A stretch of 64,000 nucleotides of DNA. It comes from Branchiostoma floridae. Taxonomy: Eukaryota; Chordata; Leptocardii; Amphioxiformes; Branchiostomatidae. The DNA lies in the NCBI RefSeq assembly GCF_000003815.2, contig NC_049991.1, forward strand, positions 7,783,703 through 7,847,702. The letters run 5' to 3'. A model generated the notes under the pieces. The model was not told the origin of the DNA. It did not search any database and saw only the letters and a list, made by a program, of their open reading frames with translations. Position numbers and translations under genes: made by a program. Positions 1-13,100 of this stretch are shown here, in pieces. Position 1 is the first letter of the stretch. Every line of letters begins with the position of its first letter.

Positions 1-509
1 TTAGTGAATGATCATCTTCAGTGAATGGCTGTCTTGAGTGAAATATCCTTGATATTTGATAATAGTTGTTTGTGAACAAGATTTCGAACTTTGGTTTCTA
101 ATTAAATTGCTATACTTAACTTTTACTGCAATACTCCCTGGAAGAGTACATGTAAAGGCCAACACAATTCAGACATTAGAAAAAGTCTAAAACATAGTAT
201 GCTAATAAAGATTTCAAAGAATGGTAGGTTTTGGCTATCGTCAGTCCGAACGTCTTCTTAGCTGTTTTACCATTGTGCTGAATGGAAGTGTCTCGGACAT
301 CAAAGTTTGTCAGGCGTGTCAGTGTTGTGGTGTAAGTTCAGTCAAGTAAGCAGACCAAATTGATACTATCTCGAAAGCATTAAGAATGCAGCAGAGGTGT
401 ATACACCATCTCACTTACACTTTGTCCTGCTTTATCTAAAAACCAACCTGATAATATATGATGTGAGTCGTTCTTAGATGGTAACAATCACGTCTACGGT
501 CTTTTTCAG

Positions 510-840
510 GTTTCCAGTTCTTGGAGATAACCAAATGGTGCGGAGCATAAAAGCTGGAATGGAAGACATAAAAGCTGGAATCGTAGACATAAAAGCTGGA
601 ATGGTAGACATAAAAGCTGGAATGGTAGACACAAAAGCTGTAGTGGAAGACCCAATTGACGGAATAATCTTGAAAATCAAAACTAAGGCTGTTTTGGCGT
701 GGCAAGGAAACTCGGGCTTCATACAGCTACATCGCAAGTTTGGTGCAAAGATACGGCCCGACCTGTACCAAGATCAGATCGACGGTGCTACTAAGGATGA
801 AGAGGGGATCAAGGAACCACCTGACCACGACACTGTTTAA
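510..840 (+). pseudogene. Partial copy of the gene A tail exon (third-paralogue terminal exon or pseudogene)
   Basis: The sequence is homologous to the start of the gene A tail exon, in inverted orientation. It keeps the acceptor CTTTTTCAG, FPVLG, WQGNSGF, HRKFGAKIRPDLY and KEPPDHDTV, then stops (TAA 838-840) where gene A continues into VSLSP and the proline repeats. In place of the KAGKSK segment it has five IKAGMVD-type 7-residue repeats. Homology extends upstream through intron sequence to about 230 (matching 7390-7140). No transmembrane exon is seen upstream within the window. Either the last exon of a gene running off the left edge, or a dead copy. Confidence 0.6.
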
Positions 841-1545
841 CTCATTGTTTTTAACTCATTGTCACTGTTTAACTGTTAACTCATTTTCCATTAGTAAGAA
901 GCAATAGTGTAGTATCAGCATGTGCATTCCTACTAGTGAAAAAAAGTAGTTAACTTACTAGTGAAAAGACGAGGTAAAGGGATGTGTAGTGTCAGTGTGT
1001 GGTAAGTGTAGTATTAGCATATGTATTCTTACTAGTGGAAAATGAGTTAAGACCACTCTAACTAATTTTTTCACTAGCAACAGGCAACCGTGCAGTATCA
1101 GTATGTATTCTTACAAGTCAAAAATGACGTAAGACCACTTTAACTCATCTTTACACTTGTATTCAGATACATACTGGAATTGGTTTCTCACTAGACCAAT
1201 ACAAATGAGTACACTAGTGAAAAAATGAGTTTAAGGGGTCTTCATTAATTTTTTCACTAGTAAGAGACAACCGTGTAGTATATATATCCGTACTTGTGAA
1301 AAAAGTTAGTAAGGGTCTTAAATCATTTATTCACTATAAATAGACTATTGATAAGAAAAAGAAGCACAACTTTTCGAAATATCACGTTTTTTGGTCTTGA
1401 ATTAGTTTTAGGTGTAAGATAAATGTGAATAAATCAAGTCTGCTTTCTCACAAAATGCTCGACGGTTGTCAAACAACAAGTGGGATTAAGCCTTCTCACA
1501 CTAGTTACCACGCATACTTGGGTGAAAGGAACTCTGGGTAATATG
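841..1545. repeat. Degenerate AT-rich repeats, no gene seen
   Basis: Loose repeats of roughly 110-130 bp carry TTACTAGTGAAAAA, ATGAGTTAAGACCACT and GTAGTATCAG motifs, partly in inverted orientation. I see no coding potential. Confidence 0.5.
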
Positions 1546-1706
1546 TAGCCTCTACCAGGCTCCGTGGATCGGTAGAATCGTTATCCTCAACACTCGTGGT
1601 GAGGAAACGTACTCTTCTGGCCGGCTAACTCCCCTAGCGCACTATAGACTCTATTTGTCCAATTTCTACAATTAGACCACTGATCCACGAAGCCTGGTAG
1701 AGGCTA
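1546..1706. mobile_element. Mutator-like foldback MITE with TAGCC ends
   Basis: Terminal inverted repeats TAGCCTCTACCAGGCT / AGCCTGGTAGAGGCTA extend about 27 bp. The flanks ggtaatatg and ggtaatacc match at 7 of 9 positions, an eroded 9-bp duplication. Same ends as the elements at 23079, 34627 and 38680. Confidence 0.65.
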
Positions 1707-1854
1707 GGTAATACCATAGGCGGTAGGACATCGAGTTTTTGTTAATATCAGTATCAGTTTGCTGTGATAAAATTCCGACTCAAATGAAATCAAAGTGTGT
1801 AGTCGTTCCATCATGGGATTCCCGAGAATCATACACTATATTAAACATACACTG

Positions 1855-2256
1855 TGTACTTGGTCCACTGAAACATTCCTGAGAATCGTCACTTTAATAC
1901 ACACACCGTGCACTCGGTCCACGGAAAGATTCCCGAGAATCGTACACTTACACACACTATGTACTTGGTCAACGGAAAGATTCCTGAGAATCGTACACTT
2001 GCACACACTGTGTACTCGGCCCACGGAAAGATTCCCGAGAATCGTACACTTACACACACTGTGTACTTGGTCAACGGAAAGATTCCTGAGAATCGTACAC
2101 TTGACACACTGTGTACTCGGCCCACGGAAAGATTCCCGAGAATCGTACACTTACACACACTGTGTACTCGGCCCACGGAAAGATTCCCGAGAATCGTACA
2201 CTTACACACACTGTGTACTCGGTCCACGGAAAGATTCCCGAGAATCGTACACTTAG
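1855..2256 (+). repeat. 51-bp minisatellite
   Basis: About eight tandem units of the form GGAAAGATTCCCGAGAAT + CGTACACTTACACACACTG + TGTACTCGGCCCAC (51 bp). The unit is a multiple of three and open in several frames, so ORFs on both strands are artefacts. More diverged inverted relatives occur at about 2640-2910. Confidence 0.85.
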
Positions 2257-4427
2257 TGGTTACACAAACACGCTGTCGATTCCAAAGAATCACACATACG
2301 AACGGTTGCCGAAATCACCCGAAGTTTGCCGAACACCGACTTCCTAACGCTTCGGTGTTAAGAACAATAATGAATAGGTAGGAAACATTTCAAAAGCACT
2401 TGTTTTCGGCGAAACGCCGCAATGAAATAAAACACGTTGATATTACTTATTATTTAGGTGTTACTTGCTAGCTATGTAAGATTCCTTGGGTCACAACACC
2501 AAATAATAAAGAAGATATGCAGCATTTTGTAAAGTCCGATTTCCGGGGAACAGCGTTACCAGCAGTACCATATCTGGCCGTTAGGGTCGCTGCTGCACAA
2601 GACGATTACATCATTGCTAGCCAATCGGAGAGATGCGAGACTCAGATTTCCCGCCAAAGTTTCAGTGAACCAAGTACACACCGCGTGTTTTATTAGTGTA
2701 ATAGTGTGGTGTATGATTCTCGGGAATCTTTCAGTGGACTGAGTACACAGTGATGTCAATGATTCTCGGAATTCTTTGACTGTCAGACAAGACACAGAGT
2801 GTTTTAATGGTTAATTCCTGGGAATATTTGAGTGGACCGAGTACACTGAGTGTGTGGTAGTCAGTGTATGATTCTCAGGAATCTCTGTGGAACGAGTACA
2901 CACTGTTTGAGTTCATAGAGTCTGATTTTAGTACGACAAAGTACATGTAATCCTGATTGCAACAAAAACTCGATGGCGTATCGCCTTTGGTCAAACCAGC
3001 CACGTTGAAAACTATTCTCACGTAAAAGCCGAGAAGTCCCAGATCCACCAAGTCACATTTCCTGCTGTCACCCCTGTTGGTAACGCTCTTGCCGGGTAGC
3101 ATTTCCTACCCAGTCATTTATATGTGGTTAGTGAAGTTAGCCCCTTTGGCGGTTCATCGGTTCGAGCAGGGCTATCCCCGTGATCTAGAACGACGCAGCA
3201 GACGGAGTACACTGTGCGTGTTTCAAGCTCAGCATGCTTGTTTGTTAATTGATTCAATATGGACTGAATACATAGTATAGTATTACTGTATACAGTGTGT
3301 GTTGAGTATATACGTACAAAGATAGCCACAGCGATTTCAACAAAACTCGATGGCCTATCGACCATAATAATATGTCAAAGTTGAAGGCCCACAGAAAATC
3401 AACATTCCGCCATTTTGCAGGCGCCATTACGTTCCGGACATTGTTACACTGTTGACGTCTGAGGACCTTCAACTTTGATATGTTACCCAGAGTTCCTCTC
3501 ACCCACGCATGCGTGGTACCTATTGTGAGAAGGCTTATACGACATACAATTAGAACTGGACACATCAAAATTAATCGAAGGAAGTTCAAAACGACTAACG
3601 CTAAGCAGATACTGTACCGATCTCACCATTTAGAGCGCTGTGGGTTTCCTTGTAGTCGAGCCCGGAGATTCTCTTGACATCTCCTCGGACATTGTCGTAA
3701 ATCACCTTACGGTGACTTTCCCATTTCCCATCCCGAGCCTCTCGCTTTCTCTGCCGATGACAGACATTCCGGCTTACGGCGCGAGTCAGTGGGAAGAAAG
3801 ATTTAGTCTTGCTTGGTTGAAGAATCAGCCATCAATGACAAGACAATCGTTTCGGCAGACGGGCAAGCTGTGCTCAACTTCCTCAACGCAGGTGCAAACA
3901 TGACCACTGGTCTGCGATTGGTCAAGCAATCAATCATGTACAATTTGCTTAATGTATTTTGGTAACTGCGCTACGATTGGTCCATTACAAGAAATCTGAC
4001 CTGTCAGAAAAATTCACTTTCCGTCATTGGCTACCTCTGATAATGAGATTAATCGTTGAAAACTGGTGATAGCGATTTATAATAGAACTGCAACTGGTCG
4101 GTGGTTGTGACGTCGTCCAAGTCCCGTCACTGGACGTAGATTTTAGGAAATGGTCGGCACTGAAGGAAACTAAAGAACAGTTGATTCTACAATTTACAGC
4201 AGACATAAATTGCCCCCTTTTTGCGTATTTTCGTAATTTTCTTTTGTGGCCTGGTTTCCCTCGCTTTGACGGGCGAGTCTTTCACGAAGAGAGGTTCTTC
4301 TATGTGGTTATCTTCTCCATTTGTTATCTTCAATTCTGCAATTACCCACATTAAGTACGGAATTACACGATGTTATTTATACATTTTTTACCGTACCTTT
4401 GAAAAAAAAGTGTATTGACTTATAGTA

Positions 4428-4491
<64 letters not shown>

Positions 4492-4917
4492 TATTTATTG
4501 TATTGATAAAATCTATTTACATGCTTGAAGGCTAATTGCAAGAGAACAAGTAAATCATATCAATAGTGTACACATATAAGGGCCTATAGTCTACTATAAG
4601 TTTCTACGTTCATTAGTATAGGGTATGGGCAGAAATACATCTTTGCGTTTCGATGAATTAAAACTGATGTTTTGCGACTGCATTTACAGCAACGACTAAA
4701 ATGGGTCGTACATTTAACATAAGAATTGTAAGTAACAATACGTAAAATTACTTGTAGAAACCTCCCAATTCGATAATCGCAAGTTTGGACGAGATATCAA
4801 ACATGCATTAATATGATGCATTCAAAGTGGGATACTAGTATCAGCAACATCCGATATACAAAATCTTAGAGGGAGTAAGAGGGAGAGGGAGACAAGCTTC
4901 AAAGCTTAAACTAATAC
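2257..4917. other. Intergenic stretch without a supported gene
   Basis: Contains diverged minisatellite relatives (2640-2910), an inverted-repeat element at about 3372-3485 (ATGTCAAAGTTGAAGG / CCTTCAACTTTGATAT arms), and a TA microsatellite at 4432-4489. Short ORFs lack family features. The same AAGTTGAAGG-type foldback occurs at 34237-34350. Confidence 0.5.
4432..4489. repeat. TA microsatellite
   Basis: About 29 consecutive TA dinucleotides. A similar array lies at 18840-18886 within gene A. Confidence 0.95.
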
Positions 4918-5343
4918 TAGGGGTCGGTACCGGTACGGTGTACCGGTACAAAACCGGTTTTTCTTTTTGGACCGGTCCAGAAAAACCAGACCTGTAAAAA
5001 TTTGGTGGACTGGATGTTAGACCTATTAGAAAATGAAAATGTTATATAGGCAGATATTCACATGTTTGGGGATTACAGGTTGAAGGAAATAATAGGAACG
5101 AAGTAGAGTACAGTTTATTGTATAAATATCTACCAAGTTTACAGCCAATCGTATAGTGGCAGTTAGCCTAGTAGGATTTTAACACGCCAATGGGACTCAA
5201 CCAAACAGACTTCTTTGTATCTGAATGGACAATTTGTTCTGATTATTGTCCATTCACCTGATTTCACATACTGAATCAGGTCCGAACCGGAACCTGATCC
5301 ATAGGACCTGGGCCTGAATTTTCCGTACTGGTACTCACCCCTA
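4918..5343. mobile_element. hAT-like MITE, perfect 8-bp duplication
   Basis: The element starts TAGGGGTCGGTACCGGTAC and ends GTACTCACCCCTA, with internal ACCGGTCC and CAGGTCC motifs. Both flanks are ACTAATAC (4910-4917 and 5344-5351), a perfect 8-bp target-site duplication. It lies 17 bp downstream of the gene A stop codon. Family members are at 30060, 37699 and about 60043. Confidence 0.85.
5114..5119 (-). terminator. Candidate polyadenylation signal of gene A
   Basis: AATAAA on the minus strand (TTTATT on plus) lies about 240 nt after the gene A stop codon, inside the 4918-5343 transposon. No transcript evidence is available. Confidence 0.4.
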
Positions 5344-5359
5344 ACTAATACAATTATGG

Positions 5360-7139
5360 TCAACCATAGTCAGATCTGCTAGACCGCCTACTGCTCGAAG
5401 GTAGTGGAGGAGGAGGCGGAGGTGGTCCCGAAGAGTCTGCAGCAGGAGGCGGTCCCGGTGGGCCTGCAGCAGGGGAAGGTTCTGCAGCAGGAGGTGGTCC
5501 CGGTGGGCCTGCAGCAGGGGAAGGTTCTGCAGCAGGAGGCGGTCCCGGTGGGCCTGCAGCAGGGGGAGGTCCTGAAGCAGGAGGTGGTCCCGGTGGGCCT
5601 GCAGCAGGGGAAGGTTCTGCAGCAGGAGGCGGTCCCGGTGGGCCTGCAGCAGGGGGAGGTCCTGCAGCAGGAGGCGGTCCCGGTGGGCCTGCAGCAGGGG
5701 AAGGTTCTGCAGCAGGAGGCGGTCCCGGTGGGCCTGCAGCAGGGGGAGGTCCTGAAGCAGGAGGTGGTCCCGGTGGGCCTGCAGCAGGGGGAGGTCCTGA
5801 AGCAGGAGGTGGTCCCGGTGGGCCTGCAGCAGGGGAAGGTTCTGCAGCAGGAGGCGGTCCCGGTGGGCCTGCAGCAGGGGGAGGTCCTGAAGCAGGAGGT
5901 GGTCCCGGTGGGCCTGCAGCAGGGGGAGGTCCTGAAGCAGGAGGTGGTCCCGGTGGGCCTGCAGCAGGGGAAGGTTCTGCAGCAGGAGGCGGTCCCGGTG
6001 GGCCTGCAGCAGGAGGTGGGCCTACAGCAGGAGGTGGGCCTGCAGCAGGGGGAGGTCCTGCAGCAGGAGGCGGTCCCGGTGAGCCTGCAGCAGGAGGAGG
6101 TCCTGAAGAAGGAGGCGGTCCCGGTGTGCCTGCAGCAGGGGGAGGTCCTGCAGCAGGAAGCGGTCCCGGTGGGCCTGCAGCAGGGGGAGGTCCTGAAGCA
6201 GGAGGTGGTCCCAGTGGGTCTACAGCAGAGGGGGGTCCTGCAGCAGGAGGAGGTCCTGCAGCAGGGGGAGGTCCTGTAGCAGGGGGAGGGCCTGCAACAG
6301 GAGGTGGTCCCGGTGAGCCTGCAGAAGGTGGACCAGGTGAGCCTGCAGCAGGAGTAGGTCCCGGTGGACCTGCAGCAGGAGGAGGTTCTCCAGGTTTTGC
6401 CTTCTCCGGAGACGCTGGTGGCGAACTACCTGGAGTAGAGATAGAGAACGGTTCTGGCGATGCTGGTACTGATGATGAAACCCTGGACTGCAGTGGAGTA
6501 GTGCTTGGTGAAGAAATAAGGAAGTCTGACGACGGCGGTGTGGTGGGGACCTCCTCCATGGAAAGTCGCCTTCTTGCACCGGAAGGTGATGGTGACAGCG
6601 AGCTCGTCATGGTACAAGATATATGTTCTGGTAAAACACTCTTGCTCGTTGGAGAACATTCACAAGCATCTATATCATTGCTTCCACTCTTCGTGAGGCT
6701 CGCCCGACGCTTATCCACCAGCGACATATTGCTGTACAGTGATTGAGCTGGTGAGACGTTATCAACCATGGCTAGCGAAGTCCTGCTTGCTGGGGCAACA
6801 GGACTGAGGGAAACAACAGTGTCGTGATCAGGTGGTTCCTTGATCCTCTCTTCATCCTCATTAGCACTGTCGGTCTGATCTTTGTACAGGTCGGACCGTA
6901 TCTTTGCACCAAACTTGTGATGTAGCTGTTCGAAGCCCGAGTCTCCTTGCCACCGGTTGGGTCGTAACTTTGCACCTATCTTGTCCATTCCAGTTTTGAT
7001 GCTCTGTACCGCCTCCCCTGCTGTTCGCACGATCTTGCTCTTTCCGGCCTTTTGTACGGCGTCTCCCGCTTTCCTGACGATCTTGCTCTTCCCTGCCTTG
7101 TCGACCATTTGGGTATAGAGAGTGCCAAGGACTGGAAAC
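5360..7139 (-). other. Gene A terminal exon: cytoplasmic tail with proline-rich minisatellite
   Basis: A 1780-nt last exon. It starts FPVLG, followed by duplicated KAGKSKIVRKAGDAVQ-type basic segments, WQGDSGFEQLHHKFGAKI, a Ser/Thr-rich stretch and, from about 6390 down to 5400, dense PPPAAGPPG-type repeats. The protein ends with a poly-Pro run (PPPPPPPLP) and a Ser/Arg-rich SSRSDYG, then TGA at 5362-5360. Poly-Pro-Leu stretches commonly bind profilin, EVH1 or SH3 domains; that role is inferred. Ends 17 bp before a hAT-like MITE. Confidence 0.88.
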
Positions 7140-10100
7140 CTGAAAAAGACCGTACATACCTTTTCTAAGTTCAAGTTCGTTTTAACATAAAGCAGGGCAA
7201 AGTATAAATAAGCCGGTGCTTAGACGCCTACTGCATTCTAAATGTTTACGAAATGATATCACTTTGGTCTGCTTACTTCACTCTACACCATAACACTGAG
7301 ACGTATGGAAAACGGTGACTTTTGAGACTGACACTACTATTACCCACTGGTAGAACAGCTAAGGAGATGTTAGGACCGACGATGATCAAGCCCTTCTTTC
7401 ACTCAAGACGGAAGGAGACCAATGATGATGATAATCGACAGTGCTAAACAAACCACTCCACAACTGTACAGACGGGATATTTTCCCGTGACTTTGCCTAC
7501 CTTTCCCGGCAGCAGCGGATCCTAGCAGCAAAACAGAAACTGATGACTACAGCAAAAAGAACCAGTAGTACCACCAGGATGATTTCGAGAGCCATATTGT
7601 CTGCCTCCGCTGGTGTCATGGTTCTTTGCTCTTCTGTAGAAAAACATACACGATCAGTTTCTTTTGTGTCACGTGTACATTGTGGTATCAGGTTCAACCA
7701 CTAATGTTATCTGACATATAACAATGATAACCATTTCTACAACCCAATAAGTTCTATTACTTATGGTCATGACGTATACATGCTAGATGAGAAGGCTACT
7801 TAACACCGTTTCGGTCCCTAGTCTCTTCCGTTATACAGCATAATCGAAATTTAGAAATATTGCCTAAATTGATAAGTTGTCTTTCAAGAAAGTGAATATT
7901 GTAGCTAGCATGTTATATTTGTTCCTTATAGTCAGAATATAGACTGATAATAGATTCTTTCTTTAATGAATAATGAATAAATGACAGTAGATGATGAAAG
8001 TCCAACCAACAATCCTAAAGCAAGAGCACACTATCTATTAATTATCGTATATGAACGACAGCAAACAACAATCATATAGAGTATTTCACCTGAAGAGGTT
8101 GTTCAAGACAATCACAAATGTATGTTCTATGGCAATCTCTCACCTGGAATTTGAGGAGGTGGTTCTACGAGAATCCCGAATGCGTTCGTGACGACTTCCC
8201 TTCCGCCATATTCCACCAGACACGAGTAACTACCAGTCATGCTGGAATGTAAGTCCCTCAAGTGTAGCATGGACACATGCTTGTTTTTAGGTTCCTGAAG
8301 ATTTAAAAAGAGTGTATTAGTCAGCTGACATACATACATGTAGCTAGCAGCATGAAAATATCTGTTTGGACATCTTCAGCAATCATAACCTGGCACACAT
8401 ACTACAAAGTTTACAACATTTGATATTATAATATTTATTGATATTTCATATACTAATAATAAACGAAAAATGTAAACTTTTCTGACACATCGTACTTTTC
8501 TTTTATTTTCATGTCTCCAATTTCAAAAGTTGACAATAAGGCTCCAATATATTTACAAAACAGTCACTGTCGTTCACTAAAGCGTACAATGTTGTGCATA
8601 TTGTAACGATCTAAACAGTTTTTGTGCATTGTGAATGGAAGGTGCCAGCTTGTATTTTCAACCTCCTTGGTACTATTAAGTACATTCAGGACAGCTTCAC
8701 TCACCCCATTGGTTATGTTGACAAATGTGCCTTCAAGTTGTCGTCTATCTTCCTTCATCCATATCACATGGGGGTTCGAATGGTTTTTCCCTCTAGTGAT
8801 GAAGCTGTAGTCACATCGCAGCTTGAGAGATGAACCCTTGGAAGTTACTATCTCTTTGTAGTGAGCTGGAAAGAAAGGTATTTGTCGTAAATATGTTGGA
8901 AATGGCATATGTGTTTCAAGCGAAGTTTAAAGTCAGTCATACAATGAGGAAATTTTATAAAGAGATGATGCTTGACGTTTCAACAGGAAACATTCAGTCA
9001 GACTAGAAAATAACCATAATCGAAAACTATGCTACGGTCACAATTGCACCAGTGCCCGTCGTGGGTATAGCGTCAGTCGAGCTCTGAAGCCACAAATTTG
9101 TCCTGCTGGACTGCCAAGTGGTACCTGTCTGTGTCCCAAGATAAGGTTACAGCGTCTATTTGCTGGGTCTGGGTTGATTGTACCTCCAGGATAAAAAAAA
9201 TCTAGGGGCCCGTCCTGGCCCCAACATAGCCCTTTATCTGCAGGGTTATCCCATAGGGCCACGTAGGGACCGAACGTGCAGAAAAACAGCCGGGTGGAGG
9301 GTTTTTTTTTCCAAATCGAACCCGGGCACAGGGTTTCCATTAATATTTCTTTGTACTTACCTGCTTTCGAAGTGGTAGCTGAATTGATCAGCAGGCCTCG
9401 CCTCTGTAGAGCCACGTCAGTCATTTTGAACTCCTGCCCGTACACTTTTACACTGTAGATGACGCCAACGAAACCCCTCTTTTCTGGCACATGCTGAAAC
9501 TCAATCAGATCTTTCCATAACGCATCTGTTACGCCACCTATCAGGAGTGAAGGTCCCGGTTGGTACTGCATTCCCTCACGGGACAACTGGGTTGCCGGTC
9601 CGCTGTTGATCCGCATCTCTGCATCCCCCCATTTTGTGATTGTCAGTTGTAGGTGTATCCAGCGATTTGGCTGCAATATACCATAGGTAAATCACTTTAA
9701 ACTAAAAACTACGTATGGAAAAATCAAGCGCATATCTTGAAAGTAGGATATTCATGCTGGTATTGATATTATCATTTTACTAAAGAAAATTATGTTTCAA
9801 AGGGTTCAAAGATACTTATGTCAATAGATATAAATTTCTTTACTTTACCATGATTAATTTTTGCTTACTTAAGTCATGGACTTCTATATTTTTTGAGTTT
9901 AAGAAAATGAAATTTATTGATCAAATGACAAGTCGCGCCAGTTGCTGAACTACCAATGGCAACATGGCATGCTTTTTCCTCACAGTCTGTCACCTTGGAT
10001 GTGTATTTCAAAGAATGCTGGGATGACTGCATTTCTTTCCCTGCAAACTACTACATACTAAGCTACTGACTCGTCGGTCAATGTACTTACTGTCACTTCT

Positions 10101-13100
10101 TCACCTGTAGTGTGCACATCTTCCCATCCTAGGCCCAGCTTAAGGACGACATGGTTATCTTTAAGAAGGAGGATGATATAAGTGCCAACTTCTGTCCCCT
10201 GGTTGTAAAACAGCAAGCCTTCCCCCTCCGATGGCATCAGTACCATGGAGATTGTAGAGGAGCCTTGCGCGTGCCTTGGGGGTGTGATGGGAATGACTGC
10301 ATACTCCTGACCGGAAAATGACCGCGAAGCAGCCACTAGATCTGCAAATAAAGTACAAGTGTCAGAAGATTACCAAACTTCATTAGCAACGGATACGCAA
10401 ACTACGTTTTGAAACCTTGCGAATCCATTTCTGTTAATAGAATCATAAACTATCACATACGCTTCACTCACTCAGTGGTTTATTCAGCAGTTATGGCAAC
10501 CGGGCGGGTCATTAACCCCATTTTGACGTCTTGTACGCTTTTCTCGCCGCAGGACCCCTTTGGCGACGAACATCAGTAACTGTATCGCCAAGATACCGGT
10601 AGGTAGCACGTTAACAAACATCCAAATCAATCAGAGTTTAAAGAAAAGCCTTAACTTTCAGTTTACCACACCTGTTTTTTCGTCCATTGACTTGTACCCT
10701 TCGACAGGAATCCTGTCCCCGCTCCAGGCGTGCTCTTTAAGGCTGAACTGCTGGTAGTTGATCCACAGGTCACTGACTTTCCCTTCAAATCCTGCAGGTT
10801 GATATAATGAGGAGGATTAACCACAATCTTCCGGAGGTCCAGGATGTGACAACTTTGTGCGCATTCATTTGCACTAATGATAATCACGTTGAAGTAGTCA
10901 AAGCGTAACGACAAATTCTGATATACGTTTCATGAAAACAATGGAATAGTCAAATAAGAGGCCTACAAATGACAGGAAATGGCAAAATTTACCACACGAA
11001 ATATACCAAATACAGTAGAAGCCACTTCATTGCACAATGCAACTTCGCAATGTTGCGCCATCCAGATGATTGAACGAAATACGCTGGAAAATGGGGTGTG
11101 TAACGGCTTCTACTGTACCGCCATAATCCAAACACGGCCACTGTTGTAACGTCAAACTCACACACACACACACACACATCAGCTGAATACGATACATCCT
11201 TCACAGAAGTAACGAGAAAAGTAACGGAATAAGAAATACCACTTTCGAAGGAGGAATCCTTTTGGTATGAGATAACTCCTCCAAGGAAAAGTGGACCCCA
11301 AAAGCTGATCCGTGGAGGTTCCACATCGAACAATTGTTCTTGAATGTCTCCGTCGTTTACACGTAACGATACCCTCTCTCCAGCTATGGTGGCAACTAGG
11401 TCATTCCACGCTTCAAGCTAACCAAAAAAGTGTGCAAATAGCATCATTAGCATAATTATATAAGTGAATAAATGGTGAGATACAGTTTGTGAGTAAGAGT
11501 CATGACATACGCCGTACGACATTTCCCGACAAACGTAGTCTCAAATACAATCCTTAGCATAGTTGAGGATGTGTGTGTCAAACTTTTGCTGTCTTGTGAA
11601 GGAAAAGGTGGATCTTTGTCAACGGTTGGCACTGCCATTGCACCACTGAAAGGTGTAACGCTGGTTCACCTTCTTACGCCGGGTAACGTATATCCGTGGT
11701 ATCTATAAACGGGGTATTTAAGGTTATGTCAACGGATGGTAGTTTCAAAAAGCAATAATATTGCAATTTGAAACCATAACATGGAAATATTCTAAAAATG
11801 AACACGTTATATTCGTTTACCATTGTGTTCCTGAACCATTCGCTAACTTATAACTTATAAACGTTCAGCTACCCACCTTTGGTTCATCACCGGGCACATC
11901 CACTTTTGCTTTGCCAATAATTGCCTTTAAGACGACAAGTCCATCTTTCAACCCGAGCTCTATCTTCACATTGTCATTGTCAATAGTCTCGTGTTTAACG
12001 TCGTTCTCGGTCCATAGCAGGAGACCATCTCCAGTGTACGGGAAGAAACGTACGAAGGCCCGCCAGATGTGAGAGGGGTGTGACGGCGATGCGTACATCA
12101 CGTATGAATCTTTATTGAATATTCGCGTGGTACCGTCAGTTTCTGTAGGGAATGTGACACAGATTTGTCAATATGCCATCTCATAGTTCAGAGTGCGCAT
12201 GAGCAACCGTCAAGAATTGTTTTTTTGTTTTTTTGTTACCTCTATAGCGGTTTACTTGCTACATGTGTTTGTCAATGAGGAACTTCAACAAGCATAAATC
12301 CTGTAAATATGTAAGTCATTTGCATAAAATCTACAAAACCTCTACAAAAAGATTTCATTGAGATATAAGGTCGCCGAAATCTAGTTGAAGAAGAAGAAAA
12401 AGTAAATTGGTGATGAACTCTAGGAAGCTGCGACCGCCAGGATAGAAAACAGCACATGTGAATGCACCAGGAACTGCAAAACTGGCTTACAGATGAGTTT
12501 AGATCCACACAAACTGCCTACGTCACTGGGAAAACTACGTCATTTCCGCCGCGCGTTCCCATAAGACGGAAATGACCTAGGTCATCCTGTGATCTGAATT
12601 AATTGTGTATCTGAATTACACTATTAATCAAGATGTTAGACGCCGGCCTTAACATACCATTGAAAGAAGGGCAATAAATAGTGTTTGAAAATATTTGATA
12701 CTTTTAAATACATGCATTTCTTATGTCCTAAATAGCAGTGGTTAATTTGAAATGCACAGACCTATACACGGCGGTATTGAGCAGTGCTCCACCTCTGTAC
12801 CCTGTCCATCGCACTCTGTACCGTCTCCGTACGGTGCAGGGTCAGTACAGGTCCGGTCCCTGGTCCTCACGCCATCTCCACAAGTGGCCGTACAGTCCGA
12901 CCAGGAAGACCAAGCTGCCCAGTTGCCATTTTCTAGAAATGATTAGATATGATACATATATTAGCGAGAACTAAACGTTAAACGGGATTCCAAAACTCAG
13001 CACAAAATGTTTGGAATATCAATTTTGGTTGATCATATTTCCGTTGTTTCTGCGTCAATTTCAATATGTTTTATATCAATAGAAAGCGTGTGTGACTTCC

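Larger units (their letters stand above)
9361..12142 (-). other. Gene A exons: two laminin-G-like domains
   Basis: Five exons: 12142-11877 (1-0), 11417-11240 (0-1), 10791-10672 (1-1), 10341-10091 (1-0), 9670-9361 (0-1). Signatures are DGLLLW and LELGLKDG-type strands, WNDLVATIAGERVSLRVN, LFLGGV and GFEGKVSDLWIN in domain 1. Domain 2 has EGLLFYNQG, WIHLQLTI, LLIGGV and GFVGVIYSVKV. This is the LamG/concanavalin-like jelly roll. Exon phases match gene B exactly. Confidence 0.82.

Noticed and set aside
1795-2381. Several 100-157-codon frames over the 51-bp repeat, and the idea of a CRISPR-like array
   Set aside because: Tandem minisatellite without unique spacers in a eukaryotic genome; frames are open on both strands only because the unit is 51 bp.
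5404-6746. Plus-strand frames of Gln/Val/Leu- and Gly-rich repeats
   Set aside because: Antisense shadows of gene A's proline-rich tail.
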